This document shows positions 8,351 to 16,644 of a stretch of 64,000 nt of DNA, piece after piece. Origin of the DNA: Streptomyces bicolor (GTDB lineage: Bacteria > Actinomycetota > Actinomycetes > Streptomycetales > Streptomycetaceae); the NCBI RefSeq assembly GCF_000719285.1, contig NZ_JOFS01000017.1:62001-126000 (forward strand), given 5' to 3'. Positions within the stretch are counted from its first letter, which is position 1; every line of letters starts with the position of its first letter. Made by a program: the position numbers and the translations under genes. Under the pieces are notes generated by a model that saw only the letters and a list, made by a program, of their open reading frames with translations, searched no databases and was not told where the DNA came from.

Positions 8351-8815
8351 TCAGGCCTCCCCTTCTGTGGCGTCCGCCCCACGGGCGACGAGCTTCGTCC
8401 AGGCGGTCACGACGTGCTCCCCCGCCTCGTCGTGGACCTCGCCGCGGATGTCCAGGATCTCGTTGCCCGCCATGGACTTGATGGCCTCGATGGTCGAGGT
8501 GACCCTCAGCCGGTCGCCGGCGCGCACCGGGCGGGTGTAGGCGAACTTCTGGTCGCCGTGCACCACCCGGCTGTAGTCCAGGCCCAGCTGGGGGTCGGTG
8601 GTGACCTGTGCCGCGGCCTTGAAGGTGATCGCGAACACAAAAGTCGGCGGAGCGATCACATCCGAGTGGCCGAGCGCCTTGGCGGCCTCCGGGTCCGTGT
8701 ACGCCGGGTTGGTGTCCCCGACCGCCTGCGCGAACTCCCGGATCTTCTCCCGGCCCACCTCGTAGGGGTCGGTGGGCGGGTAGCTCCGCCCCACGAAGGA
8801 CTGGTCGAGCGCCAT
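8351..8815 (-). CDS. FAS1-like dehydratase (MaoC N-terminal type), HadA type
   Basis: Protein of 154 residues with the FAS1-like dehydratase/MaoC N-terminal hotdog domain (FVGRSYPPTDPYEVGREKIREFAQAVGD, then SDVIAPPTFVFAITF, then QKFAYTRPVRAGDRLRVTS). The Asp-x-x-x-x-His catalytic pair of the partner gene is absent, as expected for the scaffold subunit of a HadAB-type heterodimer. It is first in a two-gene operon with the 7917-8345 gene and is preceded on the same strand by rpmG and its terminator. Confidence 0.87.
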   Translation of the reverse strand: MALDQSFVGRSYPPTDPYEVGREKIREFAQAVGDTNPAYTDPEAAKALGHSDVIAPPTFVFAITFKAAAQVTTDPQLGLDYSRVVHGDQKFAYTRPVRAGDRLRVTSTIEAIKSMAGNEILDIRGEVHDEAGEHVVTAWTKLVARGADATEGEA

Positions 8816-8916
8816 GGCTCGGCACCTCCTGCTGTCTGCTGCGGCTGACCTGCTGGTTCGCCTGGCTGATTCACCCGGGGCCGGCCGGAACCGACCGGTA
8901 ACCGGGGCGGAAACGA

Positions 8917-8953
8917 CGCGAGGCCGCCCCCCGTTTGTGGGGGCGGCCTCGCG
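8917..8953 (-). terminator. Terminator of rpmG
   Basis: Perfect 15-bp GC-rich stem (8917-8931 with 8939-8953) and a 7-nt loop, 12 nt beyond the rpmG stop codon. In the minus direction it is followed by TCGTTTCC. Confidence 0.88.
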
Positions 8954-8965
8954 TACGAGCCTGAT

Positions 8966-9130
8966 TTATCGCGTCTCGCGGTGCGCGGTGTGCGCGTTGC
9001 AACGCGGGCAGTGCTTCTTCATCTCAAGACGGTCCGGGTTGTTACGCCGGTTCTTCTTGGTGATGTAGTTCCGCTCCTTGCACTCCACGCAGGCCAGCGT
9101 GATCTTCGGGCGGACGTCGGTGGCAGCCAC
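8966..9130 (-). CDS. rpmG: 50S ribosomal protein L33, zinc-binding (C+) form
   Basis: Ribosomal protein bL33 of 54 residues. Two CxxC pairs (CVEC and CPRC) form the zinc ribbon, so this is the zinc-containing form rather than a cysteine-free paralogue made in zinc starvation. The [21 protein letters not shown] core is typical. The GTG at 9130 is preceded by AAGGAG with 7-nt spacing. It lies downstream of tRNA-Thr and tRNA-Met on the same strand, a conserved streptomycete arrangement, but a hairpin at 9177-9214 separates it from them. Confidence 0.97.
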   Translation of the reverse strand: MAATDVRPKITLACVECKERNYITKKNRRNNPDRLEMKKHCPRCNAHTAHRETR

Positions 9131-9176
9131 GTGAGTGCTCCTTGACGAACGGATAGATTGATTTAACGCAAGAAAG

Positions 9177-9214
9177 AGTAGCCGATCGAAGGACCGACCC
9201 CGCAATCGGCTACT
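9177..9214 (-). terminator. Terminator after tRNA-Met
   Basis: Perfect 10-bp stem (9177-9186 with 9205-9214) and an 18-nt loop. In the minus direction it is followed by CTTTCTT. It begins 6 nt after the tRNA 3' end and would isolate the tRNA transcript from rpmG. Confidence 0.75.
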
Positions 9215-9219
9215 GTCAG

Positions 9220-9292
9220 TAGCGGTGACCGGACTTGAACCGGTGACACAGCGATTATGAGCCGCTTGCTCTACCGACTGAGCTACACCGCT
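9220..9292 (-). tRNA. tRNA-Met (CAT), elongator type
   Basis: Full cloverleaf on the minus strand: acceptor AGCGGTG pairs with CACCGCT and the discriminator is A. The D-arm GCTC...GAGC is present, the anticodon loop CTCATAA gives anticodon CAT, and the T-arm is CCGGTTCAAGTCCGG. CCA is not encoded. Confidence 0.95.
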
Positions 9293-9338
9293 GTGATGCG
9301 ATCGGCCCCCGCCTCGCGGCGGGAACCCTTCACACCAG

Positions 9339-9411
9339 AGCCCCAATACGGAATCGAACCGTAGACCTTCTCCTTACCATGGAGACGCTCTGCCGACTGA
9401 GCTATTGGGGC
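9339..9411 (-). tRNA. tRNA-Thr (GGT)
   Basis: Full cloverleaf on the minus strand: acceptor GCCCCAA pairs with TTGGGGC and the discriminator is T. The anticodon stem TCTCC/GGAGA encloses loop ATGGTAA with anticodon GGT. It lies 46 nt upstream of tRNA-Met and probably shares its transcript. Confidence 0.95.
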
Positions 9412-9708
9412 GAGCGATGAAGACATTACACGCTCGGCTGCCGTTCACCCAAATCCGTTTCGCGGCCCCTCCCTGCGGCCGATCGGCTGACCACACAGAC
9501 GCCTCGCAGGCCACTGCGCCACCACGGAGCCACCGCGGAGCGGGCCCCTGTTCGGCGGACCACACCAGTACGACTATTGCGCTCCTGCGCGCCAGGGCCG
9601 GGTCGCCAGCCTAGGCTCGTCTCACTCTGCGTGATCTTGCGTGCCCGGCGCAGTTCCCCGGCACCGTCCCCACAGCCCCGACGCGCAGCCCCGAGCCTCT
9701 GGAACGCG
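9412..9708. other. Intergenic region between tRNA-Thr and the amidohydrolase gene
   Basis: About 300 bp without a convincing gene. It must hold the tRNA promoter (minus strand) and the amidohydrolase promoter (plus strand). I see no clear repeat or operator. Confidence 0.5.
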
Positions 9709-10974
9709 ATGCCCGACAGTCAGCCCCAGCCGCCCCACTCGTCGTCCTCGTCGGGCTCGTCCGGACCGGCCGACCCGGCCGCACTGCTGCTGTGCGGAGC
9801 GCGGCTCACCGACGGCCGGACCGTGGACGTACGGCTGGTCGGTGGGCGCATCGAGGCGGTCGGTACGGCCGGGAGCCTGGCGGGGGACGGCACGCGCGCG
9901 TGCGGCGCGCGCGTGGACCTCAGCGGCTATCTGCTGCTGCCGGCCCCGGCCGAACCGCACGCCCACGGCGACACCGCCCTCTCCGCCGACCAGGGCGGGC
10001 CCGTCTCGTACGACCCCCAGGACGTCCAGCGCCGGGCCACCGAGGCCGCCCTGCTCCAGCTCGGGCACGGGGCGACCGCGCTGCGGGCACATGTGCGCGT
10101 GGGTGACGTCCAGGGGCTGGGCGCGCTGACCGCCGTACTCCAGGCACGGCGTTCACTGCGCGGACTCACCGAGTTGACGACGGTGGCGATGCCGCGACTG
10201 CTGACCGGCGTGGCCGGCGCCGAGGGGCTGGCGATGCTGCGGGACGCGTTGAAGATGGGCGCGTCGGTGGTCGGCGGCTGTCCCGACCTGGACCCTGATC
10301 CGACGGGTTACGTGGAGGCGGTCCTGGAGGTCGCCTCGGAGCACGGCTGCCCCGTCGACCTGCACACCGACGCCACCGACCCGGCCCGCCTGGCGCGCCT
10401 CGCCGCGATGGCCGGCGGGCTGCGCCCCGGGGTGACCCTCGGGCCGTGCGGCGCCCTCGGACGCCTGCCCGCGCAGGTGGCCTCGCGCACCGCGGACCAA
10501 CTCGCGGCGGCCGGGGTGACGGTGGTGTGCCTGCCGCAGGGCGGCTGCGCGGGTGTGGAACGGCGGGCCACGGCGCCCGTACGTCTGCTGCGCTCCGCCG
10601 GCGTACGGGTCGCGGCGGGGAGCGGCGCCCTGAGGGACGTAGCGAATCCGGTGGGACGCGGTGATCCGCTGGAGGCCGCCTATCTGCTCTCCTCGCGCCA
10701 TGGGCTGCGCCCAGAGGACTCCTACGACGCGGTGAGCGCGTCGGCCCGTGCGGTGCTGGGCCTGCCGGAGGTGCGCGTCGAGGCGGGCTTCCCGGCGGAG
10801 TTGCTGGCGGTGCGCGGGGACCGGCTGGCGGGTGCGCTGTCACTCGCGTACAGCCGCATCGTGGTGCATCGGGGGCGCGTGGTGGCACGGACGAGCGCGG
10901 TGCGGGAGTACTGCAACTCGGCTGTGGCCGCGGAGTTGGGGTTGCCTCGGCAGGGGCGGGGGGAGCTGTCCTGA
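9709..10974 (+). CDS. Amidohydrolase-superfamily protein with incomplete metal site
   Basis: Protein of 421 residues resembling cytosine deaminase/dihydroorotase-type amidohydrolases. It has an N-terminal beta-sandwich segment (ALLLCGARLTDGRTVDVRLVGGRIEAVG), then the first metal motif (AEPHAHGDTAL, the HxH), then VDLHTDATDP. A late VAAGSGALRDVANP lies where deaminases have the GHDDxxDP aspartate. The His expected in the GHT-type segment is absent (TLGPCGALG). The barrel looks intact but the metal set is partly replaced, so the function may be altered or non-catalytic. The ATG at 9709 is chosen by family similarity, with a weak ribosome-binding site. Confidence 0.75.
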   Translation: MPDSQPQPPHSSSSSGSSGPADPAALLLCGARLTDGRTVDVRLVGGRIEAVGTAGSLAGDGTRACGARVDLSGYLLLPAPAEPHAHGDTALSADQGGPVSYDPQDVQRRATEAALLQLGHGATALRAHVRVGDVQGLGALTAVLQARRSLRGLTELTTVAMPRLLTGVAGAEGLAMLRDALKMGASVVGGCPDLDPDPTGYVEAVLEVASEHGCPVDLHTDATDPARLARLAAMAGGLRPGVTLGPCGALGRLPAQVASRTADQLAAAGVTVVCLPQGGCAGVERRATAPVRLLRSAGVRVAAGSGALRDVANPVGRGDPLEAAYLLSSRHGLRPEDSYDAVSASARAVLGLPEVRVEAGFPAELLAVRGDRLAGALSLAYSRIVVHRGRVVARTSAVREYCNSAVAAELGLPRQGRGELS

Positions 10975-11060
10975 GGGCGGCGGGAGCTGGAGTAGGTGCT
11001 CTCCGGCGGTGTGGGCGTGGGGGTGCTTCGGGGGGTGTCGGAGGCTGTGCGCCCAGCGAG

Positions 11061-11132
11061 GACGGGCGTGTGTACGCGTCTGGGGACGGGCGTGTGCCCG
11101 GCGTCCGGGACGGGCGTGCGCCCCACGGACGT
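11061..11132. repeat. Imperfect 24-bp tandem repeat, 3 copies
   Basis: GACGGGCGTG begins at 11061, 11085 and 11109, an exact 24-bp period, within the 255-bp gap between the amidohydrolase and SDR genes. The repeats diverge over their second halves. No gene is evident in the gap. Confidence 0.65.
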
Positions 11133-11229
11133 AGCTGTGCGCCCCTCGGCGGTGGGCGTGCGCCTGGGCGCGTGAGGCGTGGCTGAAGTCGTGCGGCGGA
11201 TGCGGCCGTCCGGGCGTACGGTCGGAAAC

Positions 11230-11886
11230 ATGCGCATTGTCATCGCTGGTGGTCATGGTCAGATCGCGCTGCGGCTGGAAAAGCTGCTCGCCGCGCGTGG
11301 GGACGAGGTCGCGGGAATCATCCGCAAGGCCGAACAGGCCGACGATCTGCGGGAGTCCGGCGCCGAGCCCGTCCTGCTGGACCTGGAGTCGGCCTCGGTC
11401 GAGGAGGTCGCGGAACGTTTGCGGGGCGCCGACGCGGCGGTCTTCGCGGCCGGCGCGGGCCCCGGCAGCGGGTCCGCCCGCAAGGACACGGTGGACAAAG
11501 GGGCGGCGGTCCTCTTCGCGGACGCGGCGGTGCGGGCGGGCGTACGGCGCTTCGTGATCGTGTCGTCGATGGGCGCGGACCCGAATCACGAAGGCAGCGA
11601 GATCTTCGACGTCTACCTGCGCGCGAAGGGCGCGGCCGACGAGTACGTCCGTGGCCTGGACGCCCTGGACTGGACGATCCTGCGTCCCGGCATGCTGACG
11701 AACGACGCCGGTACCGGGCAGGTACGCCTTGAGGCCAGCACCGGCCGCGGCCCCATCCCGCGCGACGACGTGGCCGCCGTACTCGCGGAGTTGCTCGACA
11801 CACCGGCGACGGCCGGCCTGACGCTCGAACTGATCAGCGGATCGGCTCCGGTGTCAGTGGCGGTGAAGTCGGTGGCAGGTAACTGA
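11230..11886 (+). CDS. NAD(P)H-binding atypical SDR protein
   Basis: Protein of 218 residues with Rossmann start MRIVIAGGHGQIALRLEKLL (GGxGxxA, last glycine replaced). It continues with DAAVFAAGAGPGSG, the SSMGADP segment after RFVIVS, and DWTILRPGML, placing it in the NmrA/SDR-a5 family (YwnB/HSCARG-like). The catalytic YxxxK of classical SDRs is not obvious; YLRAKGAADEY offers Tyr and Lys. It is likely an NAD(P)H-dependent reductase or a redox sensor. A short SnoaL-like gene follows 2 nt after its stop, so the two are probably co-translated. Confidence 0.82.
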   Translation: MRIVIAGGHGQIALRLEKLLAARGDEVAGIIRKAEQADDLRESGAEPVLLDLESASVEEVAERLRGADAAVFAAGAGPGSGSARKDTVDKGAAVLFADAAVRAGVRRFVIVSSMGADPNHEGSEIFDVYLRAKGAADEYVRGLDALDWTILRPGMLTNDAGTGQVRLEASTGRGPIPRDDVAAVLAELLDTPATAGLTLELISGSAPVSVAVKSVAGN

Positions 11887-11888
11887 AG

Positions 11889-12269
11889 TTGAGCGGCGAG
11901 GGCGTGCCCGACGCACAAGAGGCGCTGCTGCGACGCATGTACGAGGTCTTCTCGACGGACGAGCGGGAGCCGTTCATGCAGCGGTGCCTGGCGCCCGACG
12001 TGGACTGGCCGAACGTCCTGGACGGTGTCCGGCTGCACGGCCGCGAGGCGGTACGCGCGTACTGGGCACGGCAGTTCGCCGCCGGGCATCCCCTCGTACG
12101 GCTGGAGGGTCTGCACCGCGACGCGGACGGCGATGCGGTCGTGGCTACCGTGCGACTCGGGGTGCGCGACGCGTCGGGTGAGCGGTGGGCGGAGGAGACG
12201 GTCGAGCATGTGTACCGGTTCGACGGGGACGGGCTGGTGACGCGGATGGATGTCCGAGCGGGCGGCTAG
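11889..12269 (+). CDS. SnoaL-like / NTF2-fold protein
   Basis: Protein of 126 residues with an NTF2-like cone fold: helix (EALLRRMYEVFSTDER), VDWPNVLDGVRLHGREAVRAYW, then paired strands (DAVVATVRLGVRD, ETVEHVYRFDGDGLVTRMDV). The family includes ketosteroid-isomerase-like and polyketide-cyclase-like proteins; no catalytic dyad is certain. The probable start is TTG at 11889, two nt past the SDR stop, which suggests translational coupling. It may act on a product of that SDR. Confidence 0.75.
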   Translation: MSGEGVPDAQEALLRRMYEVFSTDEREPFMQRCLAPDVDWPNVLDGVRLHGREAVRAYWARQFAAGHPLVRLEGLHRDADGDAVVATVRLGVRDASGERWAEETVEHVYRFDGDGLVTRMDVRAGG

Positions 12270-12339
12270 GGAGAGGCCCTCGGAGAGGGGACTCTGGGCT
12301 GTCGGAACCGGGGCTGACGAAAACCGGGCGTTCGAAGCC

Positions 12340-12552
12340 TCAGAACAGCGGAAGTTGCCCAGGGAAATCGGGCACGACGTACCCGTCGAGGGCGGGCTGC
12401 GCGGCCCCGAGTTGCGCCTGCCGCCGTGATCCGGGGCACGACATCAGTTCCCCGTTCTCCCGCGCGCCGGGCGGATCGTGCCGCGCGAACCGGCCGGCGA
12501 CGACGGCGATCTCACGACGGCACTCGGGGCAGCTTCTGCGACGCGTGGCCAT
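12340..12552 (-). CDS. Small zinc-ribbon-like protein
   Basis: Protein of 70 residues, not recognised as a named family. SCPEC near the N-terminus and LMSCPGS further on give three cysteines, with His25 in FARHDPP a possible further ligand. The C-terminus is hydrophobic (YVVPDFPGQLPLF). It lies downstream of tRNA-Tyr on the same strand, 87 nt away, and competing hairpins lie in the gap. Short size and plausible codon use support a real gene, but function is unknown. Confidence 0.6.
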   Translation of the reverse strand: MATRRRSCPECRREIAVVAGRFARHDPPGARENGELMSCPGSRRQAQLGAAQPALDGYVVPDFPGQLPLF

Positions 12553-12585
12553 GGGGCCAGTGTGCCCCGGCCGTGATCCCGGAAC

Positions 12586-12626
12586 GCGGAAACCCCTCCG
12601 CTCTACGTTTCCGCAGATCGGAGGGG
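12586..12626 (-). terminator. Overlapping, competing hairpins after tRNA-Tyr
   Basis: In the minus direction, CCCCTCCG (12619-12626) pairs with CGGAGGGG (12593-12600), followed by TTTCC, which is terminator-like. GCGGAAAC (12607-12614) pairs with GTTTCCGC (12586-12593). The two stems interleave, so they are alternatives, or a strained pseudoknot. This would end the tRNA-Tyr transcript or act as an attenuator for the zinc-ribbon gene. Confidence 0.55.
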
Positions 12627-12639
12627 GTATCGCTCAGCG

Positions 12640-12721
12640 TGGCGGCGCCAGGATTCGAACCTGGGAAGGCTGAGCCGGCAGATTTACAGTCTGCTCCCTT
12701 TGGCCGCTCGGGCACACCGCC
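12640..12721 (-). tRNA. tRNA-Tyr (GTA)
   Basis: Class II tRNA of 82 nt on the minus strand: acceptor GGCGGTG pairs with CGCCGCC (one G-T) and the discriminator is A. The anticodon stem GCAGA/TCTGC encloses loop CTGTAAA with anticodon GTA. There is a long variable arm and T-loop GTTCGAATC. Confidence 0.95.
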
Positions 12722-12945
12722 GGGTTTGCTGCCATTCGAACCGCTTTTCGGCGGTGCTCCCTGGCAACGACGTAAACAATACCCGATGCGGAGGGGTGCT
12801 TCGCCACCCGATTGATCGCCTCCCGGGGCACGACGGGTGGCTAGGCTTGTCCGGATGCGGCCGGGGCCTGCCCCGGGCTCGGCGGCCACCCCCACGCCCG
12901 CCGATACGCACCCAACACGCACCCCGATACAAGGAGCCACAGGAC

Positions 12946-13434
12946 ATGGCCGACTCCAGTTTCGACATCGTCTCGAAGGTCGAGCGGCAGGAGGTCGACA
13001 ACGCCCTCAACCAGGCCGCCAAGGAGATCTCGCAGCGCTACGACTTCAAGGGCGTGGGTGCCTCGATCTCGTGGTCCGGTGAGAAGATCCTGATGGAGGC
13101 GAACTCCGAGGACCGGGTGAACGCAGTCCTCGACGTCTTCCAGTCCAAGCTGATCAAGCGCGGGATCTCGCTGAAGGCCCTGGACGCGGGCGAGCCCCAG
13201 CTCTCGGGCAAGGAATACAAGATCTTCGCGTCGATCCAGGAGGGCATCTCCCAGGAGAACGCGAAGAAGGTGGCGAAGATCATTCGCGACGAGGGACCGA
13301 AGGGTGTCAAGGCTCAGGTGCAGGGCGACGAGCTTCGGGTCAGCTCGAAGAGCCGTGACGACCTGCAGGCCGTGATCGCCCTGCTGAAGGGCAAGGACTT
13401 CGACTTCGCGCTGCAGTTCGTGAACTACCGGTGA
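12946..13434 (+). CDS. yajQ: YajQ-family nucleotide-binding protein
   Basis: Protein of 162 residues with two RNA-recognition-like ferredoxin folds. It starts [20 protein letters not shown], has SQRYDFKG and [16 protein letters not shown], and ends [27 protein letters not shown]. The length is the family standard. YajQ proteins bind RNA or nucleotides, and members in other bacteria bind cyclic di-GMP and modulate transcription factors; the streptomycete role is not established. AAGGAG lies 9 nt upstream of the ATG. It is divergent from tRNA-Tyr and ends at a bidirectional terminator. Confidence 0.95.
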   Translation: MADSSFDIVSKVERQEVDNALNQAAKEISQRYDFKGVGASISWSGEKILMEANSEDRVNAVLDVFQSKLIKRGISLKALDAGEPQLSGKEYKIFASIQEGISQENAKKVAKIIRDEGPKGVKAQVQGDELRVSSKSRDDLQAVIALLKGKDFDFALQFVNYR

Positions 13435-13465
13435 CCCACTGAGTCACCGTCGCAGGAGGTACGAG

Positions 13466-13497
13466 GAAGGGTGGGCGCCCGTCGGTGCCCACCCTTC
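13466..13497. terminator. Bidirectional terminator between yajQ and glsB-like gene
   Basis: Perfect 11-bp stem (GAAGGGTGGGC at 13466-13476 with GCCCACCCTTC at 13487-13497) and a 10-nt loop, between two convergent genes. Confidence 0.85.
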
Positions 13498-13533
13498 TCG
13501 CCTGCTGGCCGCGGTCCGGTATGTGCTCCTCGC

Positions 13534-13800
13534 TCAGTTGCGCGAGTGGCCGAACAGGATGCGGTAGGCGATCAGGAGCACGAGTGAGCCGCCGATCGCG
13601 GCGGCCCAGGTGGTGCCGTCGTAGAAGTCCTTGGTGATCGGGTGGTCCAGCCAGCGGGCCGAGATCCAGCCACCGATGAACGCGCCCGCGATGCCGATGA
13701 TCGTCGTGCCGATGAAGCCGCCCGGGTCTCGGCCCGGCAGCAGGAACTTCGCGATGGCCCCGGCCAACAGCCCCAGGATGATCCAGCTGATGATGGTCAT
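13534..13800 (-). CDS. GlsB/YeaQ/YmgE-family membrane protein
   Basis: Protein of 88 residues with three predicted membrane helices and glycine-rich turns: IISWIILGLLAGAIAKFLLPG, the GGFIGTTIIGIAGAFIGGW block and AAAIGGSLVLLIAYRILFG. This matches the transglycosylase-associated/GlsB family of small stress-linked inner-membrane proteins; the name does not imply transglycosylase activity. It converges on yajQ at a shared terminator and is divergent from the amino-acid permease gene at 14014. Confidence 0.88.
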   Translation of the reverse strand: MTIISWIILGLLAGAIAKFLLPGRDPGGFIGTTIIGIAGAFIGGWISARWLDHPITKDFYDGTTWAAAIGGSLVLLIAYRILFGHSRN

Positions 13801-14013
13801 GACCTGAACCTGCCCTTCCGCGCCGTGCTCTCACTGTCCGACCTGTGTGACTTCCGTGCGGACAGTTGGTGCGTGGCGCGACGTGCGTGTGTGCTGCGCG
13901 CCGTGTGCCGCTCGGCATTGAGTCCGGCTCGTGGCGCGCCTGTTCGTGCTCTGTTGATGAAGAGGACGTCACTGTGGCACTCCTCGGTTGCACTGATCAG
14001 TAGGGTGCGAGCC

Positions 14014-15282
14014 ATGACAGGCTCCAATTCCGTTTCCGAGCTGCGGCGCACCCTGGGGGTCGGGGACGCCGTGGTCATCGGGCTCGGCTCGATGGTCGGC
14101 GCCGGAATCTTCGCCGCCCTGGCCCCCGCCGCGCGCGCGGCCGGATCCGGGCTGCTGCTCGGGCTCGCGGTCGCGGCCGTCGTCGCCTACTGCAATGCCA
14201 CATCGTCGGCACGGCTGGCCGCTCTGTATCCAGCCTCGGGCGGCACGTACGTGTACGGCCGGGAGCGGCTCGGAGAGTTCTGGGGATACCTCGCCGGCTG
14301 GTCCTTCGTCGTCGGCAAGACGGCCTCCTGTGCTGCGATGGCGCTCACCGTGGGCGCGTACGTCTGGCCGGGGCAGGCGCACGCGGTCGCGGTGGCGGCC
14401 GTGGTGGCGCTGACCGCGGTGAACTACGGCGGCGTCCAGAAGTCCGCCTGGCTGACGCGGGCGATCGTTGCGGTGGTCCTGGCTGTCCTCGCTTGTGTGG
14501 TGGTCGTGTGTCTGGGGTCCGGGGAGTCCAATGCCGGGCGCCTGGACATCGGGGCCTCGGGCGGCGTGGACGGGGTGCTGCAGGCGGCGGGGCTGCTGTT
14601 CTTCGCGTTCGCCGGGTACGCACGGATCGCGACCCTCGGCGAGGAGGTGCGGGACCCCGCGCGCACCATCCCCCGGGCGATTCCGCTGGCCCTGGGCATC
14701 GCGCTGGTGGTGTACGCGTGTGTGGCGGTGGCTGTCCTTTCCGTGCTGGGGCCGGAGGTTCTCGGGGACGCGGACGCGCCGCTGGCCGACGCGGTCCGGG
14801 CGGCCGGGGTACCCGGGCTGGCCCCCGTGGTGCGAGTGGGCGCCGCTGTCGCCGCGCTGGGCTCGCTGCTCGCTCTGATCCTGGGCGTCTCGCGGACGAC
14901 GCTGGCCATGGCCCGCGACCGGCATCTGCCCGGTGCCCTGGCAGCCGTGCATCCACGTTTCCAGGTGCCGCACCGGGCCGAGCTGGCCGTGGGTGCGGTG
15001 GTCGCGGTCCTGGCCGCCACGGTGGATGTGCGGGGCGCGATCGGGTTCTCCTCCTTCGGTGTGCTGGCGTACTACGCGGTGGCCAACGCGTCCGCCTGGA
15101 CTCTCGACTCGAAGCCGGCCGCGCGGATCGTGCCGGCGGTGGGGCTGCTCGGTTGCGTGGTGCTGGCGTTCTCCCTTCCGGGGATATCGGTCGTTGCCGG
15201 TGCGGGGGTGCTGGCGGTGGGTGTAGTCGCGTATGGGGTGCGGCGGTGGGTGGCGGAGCGGTCGGGTGGGCGGGCGCGGTAG
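14014..15282 (+). CDS. Amino-acid permease, APC superfamily
   Basis: Integral membrane transporter of 422 residues with about 12 helices. The TM1 signature (GDAVVIGLGSMVGAGIFAAL) holds the unwound GSMVGAGIF substrate-binding turn of APC transporters. TM3 to TM6 include PASGGTYVYGRERLGE, and the FFAFAGYARIATLGEEVRDPARTIP segment is highly characteristic. It is likely a cationic or small amino-acid importer or exchanger; the substrate cannot be predicted. The start at 14014 directly precedes SVSELRRTLGVGDAV; longer in-frame starts add non-homologous sequence. Confidence 0.9.
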   Translation: MTGSNSVSELRRTLGVGDAVVIGLGSMVGAGIFAALAPAARAAGSGLLLGLAVAAVVAYCNATSSARLAALYPASGGTYVYGRERLGEFWGYLAGWSFVVGKTASCAAMALTVGAYVWPGQAHAVAVAAVVALTAVNYGGVQKSAWLTRAIVAVVLAVLACVVVVCLGSGESNAGRLDIGASGGVDGVLQAAGLLFFAFAGYARIATLGEEVRDPARTIPRAIPLALGIALVVYACVAVAVLSVLGPEVLGDADAPLADAVRAAGVPGLAPVVRVGAAVAALGSLLALILGVSRTTLAMARDRHLPGALAAVHPRFQVPHRAELAVGAVVAVLAATVDVRGAIGFSSFGVLAYYAVANASAWTLDSKPAARIVPAVGLLGCVVLAFSLPGISVVAGAGVLAVGVVAYGVRRWVAERSGGRAR

Positions 15283-15563
15283 GGCGGCGTAGGGGTGTGA
15301 GTCGCTGACGTGAGTAGCTGGTTTGAGTCCGCTGGTGTGACTTCCCGGTGTGGGCCCGTGGTGTGAGTCGGTGGTCGCCGCTGTGGTGGGGTGGGGCGTA
15401 GGGCCGTGCGGCAAGGCGGAAGCGCAGCAGGGCGGTAAGGCGAGTGGCAGTGGGCTGTAAAGCGGAACGGCAGTGGAGCAGCAGGGCGTGCCGGACGTCA
15501 TCGCAGCGAGTCGTCCGCTCGGCGCCGACCGGCCCCAGTCGGCAACCGCCCGTTCGCGCGTCC
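15283..15563. other. Degenerate G/T-rich intergenic region
   Basis: About 280 bp after the permease. The first 110 bp are built of loose GTGTGAGTCGCTG-like repetitions and the rest of AAGGCGGAAGCG-like ones. I see no convincing gene, terminator or operator. Confidence 0.45.
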
Positions 15564-16130
15564 TCAGGACGCCCGAGTCGTCGCCGCTCGTATGCGGAAG
15601 TCGGCCCAAGGGACCATCTCCAGCTCCTCGTTCATCTCCTCGTACCAGCCCGTGCCGTCGACCCAGGCGCGCAGCCAGTCGGTGAGGCTCGGGGCGTCCA
15701 CGTACCACGCCTGGTCGGCGTCGTCGGCGTTCGGTTCGAAGAGCAGGACGGTGGCCTGGGGGCTGTGGCAGTCCACGCACGCGTACATCGCGCAGCCCCA
15801 GTGGGATATCGGCAGGACGCCTTCGGGCCAGGGCCAGTCGGGATCCTTGCGGGCACTCTCACGGTTGGCGAGGTACTGCAGGACGGCGGCGGGCTCACCG
15901 GCGGGAGGGCTGTCGAGCAGGGGCAACAGACCGTACTCCGGTCCAAATCCGCCGTCTCCTATGCTCAGGTAGAGGTCGGCGAGCAGCGGGGGCAGGCGGA
16001 AGCCGAGGGTGGCCTCGGCACGGGCCAGAATGGCCGCGTCCACGGGCTCCGGGAGTGAAGTCCAGCCCCACGGGCGGGTGTTGCGGGCCTTGTCCGCCAC
16101 CCTCGTCAGCAACTGCTCGTTCTCGGTCAT
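15564..16130 (-). CDS. SMI1/KNR4-family protein
   Basis: Protein of 188 residues. The N-terminal part fits the SMI1/KNR4 (SUKH-1) fold: ARAEATLGFRLPPLLADLYLSIGDGGFGPEYGLLPL, then SHWGCAMYACVDCHSPQATVLLFEP, then SLTDWLRAWVDG. In bacteria such proteins are often immunity or scaffold proteins for toxins, but no toxin or secretion gene is nearby, so an orphan or housekeeping role is possible. The start at 16130 (MTENEQ) is preferred over the ATG 15 nt upstream. Confidence 0.8.
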   Translation of the reverse strand: MTENEQLLTRVADKARNTRPWGWTSLPEPVDAAILARAEATLGFRLPPLLADLYLSIGDGGFGPEYGLLPLLDSPPAGEPAAVLQYLANRESARKDPDWPWPEGVLPISHWGCAMYACVDCHSPQATVLLFEPNADDADQAWYVDAPSLTDWLRAWVDGTGWYEEMNEELEMVPWADFRIRAATTRAS

Positions 16131-16248
16131 GCGTTCATGATGCAAGCCGCCACTGACAATCGGTCCGGCCTGTGGACAACCACCGAGTTGTGGAAACCCG
16201 GTGGTCTACGCAGCCCCGGTCCCGCAGCTCTACCGGCGCCCCACAGCG

Positions 16249-16644
16249 TTACCAGCGTGACGAGAACGGCTGGTCCGACCGCACGATTTCGCGGCCCAGC
16301 GGGAACAGCGACACCGGGATCAGCTTGAAGTTGGCGATGCCGAACGGGATACCGATGATCGTGATGCAGAGGGCGAGGCCCGTGACGATGTGGCCGATGG
16401 CCAGCCACCAGCCCGCGAGGACCAGCCACAGGACGTTTCCTATGCAGGACGGCGCTCCGGCGTCGCGGCGCTCGACCGTGGTGTACCCGAAGGGCCACAG
16501 GGCGTAGATGCCGATACGGAAGGCCGCGATGCCGAACGGGATGCCGATGATCGTGATGCAGAGCAGGAGGCCCGCGAGCAGATAGCCGAGGAACAGCCAG
16601 AAGCCGCTCAGGACGAGCCAGATGACGTTGAGGATGGTCTTCAC
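16249..16644 (-). CDS. YccF-domain inner-membrane protein
   Basis: Protein of 131 residues made of two similar YccF (DUF307) units. Both halves contain the identical stretch [13 protein letters not shown] (about residues 28-40 and 92-104), each after a W-rich amphipathic helix. About four membrane helices are expected. The GTG start at 16644 overlaps the htpX stop by 4 nt (GTGA), so the two are translationally coupled, which hints at a shared membrane quality-control role. That role is inference from linkage. Confidence 0.88.
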   Translation of the reverse strand: MKTILNVIWLVLSGFWLFLGYLLAGLLLCITIIGIPFGIAAFRIGIYALWPFGYTTVERRDAGAPSCIGNVLWLVLAGWWLAIGHIVTGLALCITIIGIPFGIANFKLIPVSLFPLGREIVRSDQPFSSRW

